Source: Clostridiales bacterium Firm_04 (GTDB lineage Bacteria; Bacillota; Clostridia; Oscillospirales; Ruminococcaceae). From it: a DNA stretch of 64,000 nt. Under the pieces are notes generated by a model. The model did not search any database. It saw nothing but the letters and a program-made list of their open reading frames with translations, and was not told the DNA's origin. The DNA lies in the NCBI GenBank assembly GCA_001603005.1, contig LVAJ01000030.1, positions 243,879 through 307,878 of the forward strand. The letters are read 5' to 3'. The translations under genes and the position numbers were made by a program. Shown piece after piece: positions 35,466 to 43,039 of the stretch (its first letter is position 1; each line of letters begins with the position of its first letter).

Positions 35466-36626
35466 TTATCTGCCGGCTTCTGCGTCATAGAATACACGGT
35501 ATTTTTTCTGGTTATGCGTATACGCGCTGATGACCAGACCGATGCAGAGATACATCGAAAGCATTGCGGTGCCGCCGGCGCTGAAAAACGGCAGCGGGAT
35601 ACCGATGACCGGCATGACCTTGAGCACCATGCCGAGGTTCATGAGATCGTGCGTGAACAGGATCGCGAACACGCCCATGCAGATCGTTCTGCCCATTGCG
35701 TCCTTGGCGGCTTTTCCGTCGCGGAACACCCGCAGGCAGATCACGGCAAGCAGCACAATGGTCACGACGGTTCCGACAAAGCCGAATGCCTCGCCGATGA
35801 ATGCGAAGATGAAGTCATTGTGCATTTCCGGCACGGTGACATATTCGGTGCCGTGCAGTCCGACGCCGAACAGCTTGCCCGCGCGGATCGCTTTCAGTCC
35901 GAGGAACTGCTGATATTCCAGACCGAGCGGATCGGTTCCGGGGTGGAACAGCACATTGATGCGCCCGCGGTGGATATCGCCGAACACATAGGTCCAGACG
36001 AACCAGATCACCAGCGGCATCAGTGCGGCGCCGCCGAGCAGATACCAGAGGGAAAGCCCCGCCGCAAAGAGCATGAACACGGTCATTGCGGCGAAAATGA
36101 TCGCCGTACCGTAGTCGCCCTGCACCGCGACAATGCCCATCGGCACGCCGGCATGCAGCAGCAGCAGAAAGAGCTGGAACGGCTGATTCAGCTTTGTGCC
36201 GACCTTTGAGATGTGGTAGGCGAAGGTCAGCAGAAAGACCAGCTTCAGGATCTCCGAGGGCTGGATCTGCACAAAGCCGAAGTCGATCCAGTTGCGGTCG
36301 TCCGCGCCCTCTCGCCCGTAGCCGAGACTGGTAAAGGTCAGCGCGACGAGTCCCAGCGCGACCGGCGCGTACAAAAACCAGAATTTCGCGAGCTTGTGGT
36401 AGTCGATCGCGGACACGACAAGACAGCCGACCAGCCCGAGACCGAGCGAGATCAGCTGCACGATCCAGTCATTGGCATCGACCTCATCGGTGATCTGCTG
36501 CACCCAGAGTGTCCGGAGCAGCACGACGCTCATGCCGGAGCAGAACGTCACGAGCAGCAGCAGCAGCCGGTCGATCCGCTTGAAAAAGCCGCCGCGCGCT
36601 GTCTCGGTTGAGATGTTTCGCTTCAA
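35466..36626 (-). CDS. rodA: SEDS peptidoglycan glycosyltransferase, RodA-like
   Basis: RodA polymerises lipid II into glycan strands during side-wall growth, in partnership with a class B penicillin-binding protein. The 386-residue product has about ten membrane helices and the SEDS signatures: NWIDFGFVQIQPSEILKL near 116, QGDYGTAIIF near 168 and GIPLPFFSAGGTAMLS near 336. It lacks the features that mark FtsW or SpoVE with certainty, so RodA is the best call. The start is a TTG at 36626 with AGGAG nine bases upstream. Confidence 0.9.
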   Translation of the reverse strand: MKRNISTETARGGFFKRIDRLLLLLVTFCSGMSVVLLRTLWVQQITDEVDANDWIVQLISLGLGLVGCLVVSAIDYHKLAKFWFLYAPVALGLVALTFTSLGYGREGADDRNWIDFGFVQIQPSEILKLVFLLTFAYHISKVGTKLNQPFQLFLLLLHAGVPMGIVAVQGDYGTAIIFAAMTVFMLFAAGLSLWYLLGGAALMPLVIWFVWTYVFGDIHRGRINVLFHPGTDPLGLEYQQFLGLKAIRAGKLFGVGLHGTEYVTVPEMHNDFIFAFIGEAFGFVGTVVTIVLLAVICLRVFRDGKAAKDAMGRTICMGVFAILFTHDLMNLGMVLKVMPVIGIPLPFFSAGGTAMLSMYLCIGLVISAYTHNQKKYRVFYDAEAGR

Positions 36627-36685
36627 TTTTGTTTCTCCTGTTTCTGTTTATATTCTTTGTATTCTGTATTTTCACCGGAGAGCGG

Positions 36686-38224
36686 TCAGCGGCTGTCGCT
36701 GCCGGTCTGCCAGTATTTGCGGTCCAGCGTGCGGTACTGCACGGCTTCGGCGATATGCTGCGTGTCAATGACCTCGCTCCGCTGCATATCGGCAGCGGTT
36801 CTTGCGACTTTCAGCAGCCGGTCATAGGCGCGCGCGGAAAGTCCCATTTTCTCGAAGACCGCTTTCAGGCGCGCTTTCGCCTGATCCGTCATCGGACAGA
36901 ATTTCGCGAGCTTATCCGGCGTGATCCGCGCATTGCAGGTGATATTTGTACCGGCAAAGCGTGCATTCTGGATCTCCCGCGCTGCGATCACGCGTTTGCG
37001 GATCTCCGCGCTGGATTCTTCGGGCTTCTGCGAGGACAGATCATCGAATGTCACCGGCGCCGCTTCGATATGCAGGTCAAAGCGGTCGAGCAGGGGGCCG
37101 GAAATGCGGTTCAGATACTGCGCCGCGGCACGCTGTCCGCAGGTGCAAGGTCTGGTCGGATGTCCGAGATAGCCGCACGGACAGGGGTTCATCGCCGCGA
37201 TCAGCATGATCGAGCAGGGGTACCGGATCGTACCCGCCGCACGGGAGATCGTCACCTCTCTGTCTTCGAGCGGCTGCCGCAGGATCTCAAGGGTTCTGCG
37301 GTCAAATTCGGCAAGCTCATCGAGAAAGAGCAGTCCGTTATGTGCAAGCGAGATCTCGCCCGGATGCGGAATGGTGCCGCCGCCTGCGAGTCCCGCAGAG
37401 GAGATCGTGTGATGCGGAGACCGGAACGGCCGCACCGTCACGAGCGGATGCTCCGAATCGAGCAGCCCCGCAACGGAATGGATCATCGTGGTCTCAATGG
37501 ATTCCGCAAAGGTCAGCTCCGGCAGGATGCCCGGCATACGCTTTGCGAGCATGCTTTTGCCGCTGCCCGGCGGCCCGATCAGCAGCGCATTGTGTCCGCC
37601 GGCGGCTGCCAGCTCCAGCGCATGCTTTGCGGCGGTCTGCCCGTGTACATCGGCAAAATCGGGGATCGGCGGCATGCCTGCCTGCTCCAGCCCGATATGC
37701 TGCATCGGTTCGAGCGGTGCATCCCCTTCGAGATGCTCCAGCAGCTGCTTTGCATTCGCTACGCCGTAGACGGTCATGTCCTCAACAACGGCAGCTTCCT
37801 TTGCATTGTCCAGCGGCACATACATCGTCCGGATGCCGCGCTGCTTTGCCGTCAGTGTCATCGGCAGAACGCCGTTCACCGGACGGATATCGCCGTTCAG
37901 CGAGACTTCTCCGATGATCGCGGCGTCATCCGGCACCTGCACTCTGCCGAGCGCGGAGAGGATCGCCATGAAGATCGCAAGGTCATGCATGCTGCCGTTT
38001 TTGCGTTTATCCGCCGGCGCGAGATTGACAATGCAGTTCGAGGTCGGGAAGACGATGCCGCAGGTATAGAGCGCGGATTTGATGCGCTCACGGCTTTCCT
38101 GCACGGCGGTATCTGCCAGACCGACAATTTCAAAGCGCGGGAGCCCCTTGTTCAGGGAGATCTCCACATCAACGGGAAATGCATTCAGCCCGAACAGTCC
38201 CATGCTGTTTACTTTTGCGAACAA
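36686..38224 (-). CDS. yifB: YifB/ComM-family Mg-chelatase-like AAA+ ATPase
   Basis: A 512-residue protein with an N-terminal Lon-protease-like domain (GLFGLNAFPVDVEI), a central AAA+ domain (Walker A GPPGSGKSMLAKRMPG near 213, Walker B LLFLDELAEF near 296, a zinc-type CPCGYLGHPTRPCTC segment) and a C-terminal domain. ComM is a hexameric helicase that helps branch migration during natural transformation; in other bacteria the role is unclear. The start is a TTG at 38224, directly after the previous stop. It fits because the family N-terminus FAKVNSMGL is then complete. Confidence 0.92.
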   Translation of the reverse strand: MFAKVNSMGLFGLNAFPVDVEISLNKGLPRFEIVGLADTAVQESRERIKSALYTCGIVFPTSNCIVNLAPADKRKNGSMHDLAIFMAILSALGRVQVPDDAAIIGEVSLNGDIRPVNGVLPMTLTAKQRGIRTMYVPLDNAKEAAVVEDMTVYGVANAKQLLEHLEGDAPLEPMQHIGLEQAGMPPIPDFADVHGQTAAKHALELAAAGGHNALLIGPPGSGKSMLAKRMPGILPELTFAESIETTMIHSVAGLLDSEHPLVTVRPFRSPHHTISSAGLAGGGTIPHPGEISLAHNGLLFLDELAEFDRRTLEILRQPLEDREVTISRAAGTIRYPCSIMLIAAMNPCPCGYLGHPTRPCTCGQRAAAQYLNRISGPLLDRFDLHIEAAPVTFDDLSSQKPEESSAEIRKRVIAAREIQNARFAGTNITCNARITPDKLAKFCPMTDQAKARLKAVFEKMGLSARAYDRLLKVARTAADMQRSEVIDTQHIAEAVQYRTLDRKYWQTGSDSR

Positions 38225-38713
38225 TCAGCTCACCGCCTCTGTCTGTTGATTTTTGTGCCGGAAGTACCGGACTGTGTCCGCGATCGGCAGAACAACTGCA
38301 AACGCGAGATATACGAAAATGAATCCGAGTGTCCATTCCGGGTAAGGGTTATCGAAGAAGTCGATCGTCAGCCACATGCCGATGAAAAAGAGCATAAACT
38401 GCACGAACAGTGCAAGCAGCGCGAGCAGGATCCAGAGCAACGTCCAGATGATCTTTTCGGAAAAGGTCTGATACAGCGTGCCGCGCAGGATCTTTTTCCA
38501 GATCAGCACAAAGCATGCAATGCTCAGGATCGCGCCGAAGCCGTAGCCGAACGGGTTCACCTGCCAGTCCTGTGAAGGGAGTGCGCCGCAGCCATAGCAA
38601 AGCGCAAGCTCTGTGCTGCCGAGGAACATCAGCCGGAACGCGCAGAACGCACCGCCGCAGTTCAGCACCCAGCCGAGCAGCGCATATCCGAGATTTTTCA
38701 GCGGAGAACGCAT
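38225..38713 (-). CDS. Four-helix membrane protein
   Basis: A 162-residue protein with four membrane helices and short loops, function unknown. The start at 38713 was chosen from three nearby ATGs because AAAGGAGC is then seven bases upstream. Its TGA is followed directly by the TTG of yifB. It resembles the neighbour at 38745-39227 in size and helix pattern, so the two may be distant paralogues. Confidence 0.75.
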   Translation of the reverse strand: MRSPLKNLGYALLGWVLNCGGAFCAFRLMFLGSTELALCYGCGALPSQDWQVNPFGYGFGAILSIACFVLIWKKILRGTLYQTFSEKIIWTLLWILLALLALFVQFMLFFIGMWLTIDFFDNPYPEWTLGFIFVYLAFAVVLPIADTVRYFRHKNQQTEAVS

Positions 38714-38744
38714 TGGCATGCTCCTTTCCGTATGTCGTCGGGTT

Positions 38745-39227
38745 TCAGGCTTCCGGCAGCGGGGCATTCTTTGCATTGCGCACCGTCAGAATGCCGAGCA
38801 CAAAGACCGCGACCGCGATCAGCGGCGGATACCAGAATGCGTAATAGTTCACCCAGTCCGGCGATGCGGACTGCTTCATGAACGGGAGCGCACAGATGAG
38901 ACCGCCGATGCAGCTGAACAGAATGCCGATGCACCCGAACAGCGCCAGCGAGATCCAGAACAGCAGTGTCCGTTTGTCATCCGCCGCGCGGAGCAGCTCC
39001 TTTTTCAGCAGAAAATGCCAGACTGCGGCGAATCCGCCGAGCCCGAGCGCCATGCCGATCGCCCAGAGCACCCAGTTGACATCGCAGAGCTCCGAGGCGA
39101 GCATTCCGGATCCGTATTCACCGGTCGGCGTGGAAAAATGGATCTGGAGATAAACAGATAAAAACGCGATGCAGCAGCACAGGATCCACCAGAGCGCCGA
39201 ACGCAGAATGATTTTCAGCGTATCCAT
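38745..39227 (-). CDS. Four-helix membrane protein
   Basis: A 160-residue protein with four membrane helices (about 9-28, 52-73, 86-110 and 129-148). Function unknown. It follows the 39231-40184 gene with a three-base gap and precedes another small membrane protein gene by 31 bases. Confidence 0.75.
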   Translation of the reverse strand: MDTLKIILRSALWWILCCCIAFLSVYLQIHFSTPTGEYGSGMLASELCDVNWVLWAIGMALGLGGFAAVWHFLLKKELLRAADDKRTLLFWISLALFGCIGILFSCIGGLICALPFMKQSASPDWVNYYAFWYPPLIAVAVFVLGILTVRNAKNAPLPEA

Positions 39228-39230
39228 TGC

Positions 39231-40184
39231 TTATCCCTCTGTATGTTCATCGCGGGCGCGCTTCATCGCTGCAAGCCGCGCGCGGACTTCATCCGGCGAG
39301 GGCAGCTTGGACGCATCGCCCTGAATCGTTGCATGGGACGGCACCGCGGTCATGTCCATGAGCAGGTCTTCCGCCGAGACCTGCGGCAGTGCCGAAACAC
39401 CCTGCTCCTGTACGCCGCCTGTGCCCGCCGCAAAACTGTCCAGCGTCACATCGCCGGAGATCTGCGGGACGGCAGCCGGCGTGCTGCTGCCGCTGCCGAG
39501 CTCTGCGGAGAGCCCGAAATCTGACGCACTCGGCAGACGCACTTCATTCGGCAGGCGCACTTCCGGCACATTGCCGAACGCAGGTGCCGGCACAGCGGGA
39601 ATTGCAGGCGCAGCAGCTTCTGCGGGTGCCGGCGGAGCGCCGATGGTTTCCATGTGGTCGGATGCTTTTGCCATGCGCACATGCAGCGGCGCTTCATATT
39701 TTGCCGCGAACGATGCTTCCGGCGAAAACAGCGGATAGCCCGGCTCCTCTTTCAGCAGATCTTCCTTGTTGAAGACGGTCTGGATCCAGACGGACAAGCC
39801 GATCGCGATCAGCAGAAAGATGATATTGAAAATTGCCAGAGATTCGCCAATATGCATGAATCTGTTGATCAGCAGAATGACTGCGATGCCGAGATAGATC
39901 AGCCCTGCAATGCGGATTTTCCGGTAGTTCAGCGTGCCGGCAATGATCGTGCCGATGCCGAGCAGGATCTGAAACAGACCGGACGCAAATGCGGTGTAAA
40001 ATATCATCGGTCCGCGCTTGTTGTCGGTCATGGCAGAACTGGCGCCGGCGAACAGCGCCGATCCGAAAATGATCACGCCGAGGATCAGAAATGCCCAGAA
40101 CCCGTTTTTGAGGTCATGTTCGATCTTGAATTTTTTCAGCCGGTTTTCCGCAAACCGTGCTTCCATTTCCGGTGAAAGCTGCAT
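39231..40184 (-). CDS. Membrane protein with long Ala/Pro-rich cytoplasmic tail
   Basis: A 317-residue protein: N-terminal amphipathic segment, four membrane helices (about 28-48, 64-80, 92-106 and 115-135), then a tail of about 175 residues rich in Ala, Pro and Ser. Just after the last helix it has the motif EEPGYPLFSPEA near 147. The proteins at 40246-41229 and 41300-41974 have the same plan and a related juxtamembrane motif. Function unknown. Confidence 0.78.
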   Translation of the reverse strand: MQLSPEMEARFAENRLKKFKIEHDLKNGFWAFLILGVIIFGSALFAGASSAMTDNKRGPMIFYTAFASGLFQILLGIGTIIAGTLNYRKIRIAGLIYLGIAVILLINRFMHIGESLAIFNIIFLLIAIGLSVWIQTVFNKEDLLKEEPGYPLFSPEASFAAKYEAPLHVRMAKASDHMETIGAPPAPAEAAAPAIPAVPAPAFGNVPEVRLPNEVRLPSASDFGLSAELGSGSSTPAAVPQISGDVTLDSFAAGTGGVQEQGVSALPQVSAEDLLMDMTAVPSHATIQGDASKLPSPDEVRARLAAMKRARDEHTEG

Positions 40185-40245
40185 AGCGTTTCTCCTTTAC
40201 CGTGTTATGTGTATATATAGTATGGATTCAGGAATGTTCGCGGGT

Positions 40246-41229
40246 TTATCTGCGCTTTTTCTTGCCGGACTTCTGCTTCTGCACAGCAGTCTCCTCGGTT
40301 TTCAGCGCATTTGCCTTTGCGACGGCTTCCGCAAGGATCTCTTTTGCTCTGGCTTCCGCCTCTGCGAGAATGTCATCTGCATTGGCATTGCCTGCATCTG
40401 CGGCGGGCGCATCCAGCGCATCCGGCATTTCGGCTGCGGGCTGTTCAGCAACGGGTGCGGCTTCGGGCGCGGCGGTGTCGGATGCAGCGGTCTGCTGCTC
40501 TGCCTGCTTTTTCTGATTGAGATGCTTTTGCAGCTCCTCTGCAAGCGCTGTGCCTGCATCGCCGTCCGATTCCGGCAGATCCGCTTCTGTCCGCGGCTTT
40601 TTTGCTTTGCGCAGGGAATAATCCGTGCTGAACATCGAGGACTTTTTCTTTCTGTTCGGACGCTCGCCTCTGTGCGCCATCAAGGTCGCAACGACGATAT
40701 CCGACTTGGAAATATCGAATTTTTCGTGGAAATCGGGATAGCCGTCCATTTCGGAGAGCGCCTGCTCATGCTGCAGCTCGCGAATGGAGAAGAAGTAGAA
40801 CACCATGCCGACCGCGCCGATCAGACCGGTAATGTAGCTGCCGCGCACGATGCCGATGATCGTGACGATCACGTACCACATCTCTAATATGATGTTCAGC
40901 GAGCGGTAGTTTGCCCATGCGAGATAGCCGAGAACAATGATGACCAGTGCAACGAGAATGACGAAGATGCCGACTGCCAGAACGGACATCGGCTTGTCCG
41001 GATTCGTTGCGGGGCCGTTCAGCAGGTCAAATCCGCCGACATACTTGCGGAAGATCGACAGCAAGCAGACCGTAATGCACAGCACCAGATTGCAGAGGAA
41101 TGTTCTGCGGTGTCTGCGCTCGATCTCATGCATCTGCATCCGGCAGTATTCGTAATGGGACTGATCCTTTTCGAGATGTACGATCTGCGGTTTTTCATCC
41201 GCAAACGGGTTCACTGTCTGATTTGCCAT
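40246..41229 (-). CDS. Membrane protein with charged and Ala-rich cytoplasmic tail
   Basis: A 327-residue protein. After a charged N-terminus (about 45 residues) come four membrane helices, then the motif EMDGYPDFHEKF near 158 and a tail ending in a strongly basic cluster (GKKKRR). The tail has an Ala-rich predicted helix (LAEAEARAKEILAEA). Start at 41229 is set by AAAGGACG; the frame runs on to 41268. One of three neighbouring proteins with the same plan. Confidence 0.78.
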   Translation of the reverse strand: MANQTVNPFADEKPQIVHLEKDQSHYEYCRMQMHEIERRHRRTFLCNLVLCITVCLLSIFRKYVGGFDLLNGPATNPDKPMSVLAVGIFVILVALVIIVLGYLAWANYRSLNIILEMWYVIVTIIGIVRGSYITGLIGAVGMVFYFFSIRELQHEQALSEMDGYPDFHEKFDISKSDIVVATLMAHRGERPNRKKKSSMFSTDYSLRKAKKPRTEADLPESDGDAGTALAEELQKHLNQKKQAEQQTAASDTAAPEAAPVAEQPAAEMPDALDAPAADAGNANADDILAEAEARAKEILAEAVAKANALKTEETAVQKQKSGKKKRR

Positions 41230-41299
41230 AATAATCGCCGTCCTTTCAGTTTCAGGCATCATAATCATTCCGGTTCATATCCGGTGCTTGGTACATTGT

Positions 41300-41974
41300 T
41301 CAGAAATCTTCGAGGGAATCCATATTGCCGCTGATCTGCTGCGGCGCATTTTCAAATGCCTGCGCCTGTTCGCTGCGCGCGTGGTAGCCGTGCAGATCTC
41401 TGGTCAGGATCGGGGTATCGCCGCCGGCATCGAGCAGGTCGGTCATACCGTCCGGCGCATCGCCTGCGGATGCTGCTGCTTCCTCTGCGACACGGGCGCC
41501 GGCTTGCAGGGCACGGAAGCGGATGCGCTGTTCAGTCAGCTTCTGCCGCTCCTGCGTTTCCGCGATCGAAATGCGGAACAGCGGGAAGCCTTCTTCTTTT
41601 TCCAGCTTTTGCCAGATGACGGCAGCGGGGATCGACGGGAGCATCGCTGCAAGGAACAGAAAACCGAACATTCCGACGAGAAACGGCATGAGCAGTCCGA
41701 TGAGCAGCGAAAGCAGAACCAGCAGGAGTTTTTTTCTGTAAGCTGCGGTCACGCCGAATGCACACATCACAAAAATCAGCATCAGCTGGAAAAACGGCTG
41801 AAAGTCGCCCGAGAGCATGCGGCTGAACGTGAATGTGAAATCCGTCAGGTTCAGGATGATGAAGACGATCAGGATAATCACAGTTAGACCGAAAAGCCGG
41901 TCGCAGGTCCGGACTTTTTTTCGCAGCCGGAAATACCGTCCCTCACGTTCTTCATCGGTCAGATAGCTTGCCAT
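41300..41974 (-). CDS. Membrane protein with cytoplasmic tail
   Basis: A 224-residue protein with four membrane helices (about 26-46, 60-76, 80-96 and 98-120) followed by KEEGFPLFRISIAETQE near 127 and a shorter tail. It is the first gene after the promoter at 42025-42053 and so heads the long minus-strand unit. Same plan as its two downstream neighbours. Function unknown. Confidence 0.78.
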   Translation of the reverse strand: MASYLTDEEREGRYFRLRKKVRTCDRLFGLTVIILIVFIILNLTDFTFTFSRMLSGDFQPFFQLMLIFVMCAFGVTAAYRKKLLLVLLSLLIGLLMPFLVGMFGFLFLAAMLPSIPAAVIWQKLEKEEGFPLFRISIAETQERQKLTEQRIRFRALQAGARVAEEAAASAGDAPDGMTDLLDAGGDTPILTRDLHGYHARSEQAQAFENAPQQISGNMDSLEDF

Positions 41975-42024
41975 ATCAAAGCCCCCTTTTCGGCAATATC
42001 GTACAAGTACAAATACTCCATTCT

Positions 42025-42053
42025 ATTATACCACACTTTTCCGGAAAAGTAAA
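42025..42053 (-). promoter_or_regulatory. Promoter heading the long minus-strand gene unit
   Basis: On the minus strand TTTACT, 17 bases, TATAAT. It is the only good promoter I found upstream of the sixteen closely spaced genes 41974 to 26520, although internal promoters cannot be excluded. Confidence 0.72.
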
Positions 42054-42107
42054 TCCCGCAGAGAGATTTTTTCCGCGCAGCGGCGGATTCTTTTCGCCGG
42101 ATTTTTG

Positions 42108-42136
42108 TTGCAAAACAGCCCGGATCGTGATATAAT
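42108..42136 (+). promoter_or_regulatory. Promoter of the EFR1 ferredoxin gene
   Basis: TTGCAA, 17 bases, TATAAT, about 45 bases before the start codon and divergent from the promoter at 42025-42053. Confidence 0.8.
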
Positions 42137-42181
42137 AGGAAAGCCACAAGCAAAAAATATCAAACGAAAGGAATGAACGGT

Positions 42182-42919
42182 ATGATTTTTTATTTTACCG
42201 GAACCGGAAATTCGCTTGCCGCGGCAAAGGCGCTCGCAGAGGAGCAGGAGCCGCTCATCAATCTTGCGGACGCGAACCGGGAGAAGGCGTATCGCTATAC
42301 CGTCGAAAAGGGCGGACGCATCGGCTTTGTGTTTCCGGAGTACTGCTCCACGCTCTGCAAACCGGTGCTGGAATTTGTCCGGAATCTGGAAGTCAAGGGC
42401 AATCCGTACTGCTTCGCGGTCATCACCTGCGGCGGCGTCATCAGCTTTGCGGCGGGCATGCTCCGGCATGAGCTTGCACAGCGCGGCATCCGGCTTTGCT
42501 ATGCGGCATTTGTCCGCATGCCGAACAATGCGGTGTTCTATTCGGAGACGCCGGATGATTCAAAACAAACGCGTCTGCTCGGAAAAGCGGACATCAAGCT
42601 CGCGGCGCTGAAAGAGAAGCTGAAGGCACATCCGGTGCGTGCGGTGCGCGGCGGACTGCTCGCGGAAAAGTCCCAGCCGATCCTGATCAAATCGAGCAAG
42701 ACGGCACCGTTCCGCGCAGAGGCATCCTGCACCGGCTGCGGCGCATGTGCAAAGCGCTGTCCGGAGCAGGCGATCCGCATGGAAAACGGCAAGCCTGTTT
42801 GGGTGAAGGACAGCTGCGCGATCTGCATGGCGTGCATCAGCCGATGTCCCGTCGGAGCGATCGAATACGGGGACAAAACCGCCGGCAGAAGACGGTATGT
42901 CCACCCCTCGCTGCGCTGA
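42182..42919 (+). CDS. EFR1-type flavodoxin-ferredoxin fusion
   Basis: A 245-residue cytoplasmic electron carrier. The N-terminal flavodoxin-like domain has the FMN phosphate loop FTGTGNSLAAA at residue 5, and the C-terminal part has two 4Fe-4S motifs, CTGCGACAKRCP near 184 and CAICMACISRCP near 211. EFR1 proteins are common in gut anaerobes; their partners are not known. The start at 42182 was preferred over the ATG nine bases earlier because AAAGGA then has normal spacing. Confidence 0.92.
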   Translation: MIFYFTGTGNSLAAAKALAEEQEPLINLADANREKAYRYTVEKGGRIGFVFPEYCSTLCKPVLEFVRNLEVKGNPYCFAVITCGGVISFAAGMLRHELAQRGIRLCYAAFVRMPNNAVFYSETPDDSKQTRLLGKADIKLAALKEKLKAHPVRAVRGGLLAEKSQPILIKSSKTAPFRAEASCTGCGACAKRCPEQAIRMENGKPVWVKDSCAICMACISRCPVGAIEYGDKTAGRRRYVHPSLR

Positions 42920-42963
42920 TTGTGAACGTAAATTGAAAAAACATGAAGATTTTATGAAGCTGC

Positions 42964-42992
42964 TTGTTTTTTCTTGTTGAATGTGTTATGAT
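42964..42992 (+). promoter_or_regulatory. Possible promoter of the YfhO-like gene
   Basis: TTGTTT, 17 bases, TATGAT, 47 bases before the start codon at 43040. Weaker than most promoters in this window. Confidence 0.55.
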
Positions 42993-43039
42993 ATGCAATG
43001 GTAAATGAAAAAATCAGAAGCGGCAATGAAGGGATCTGC

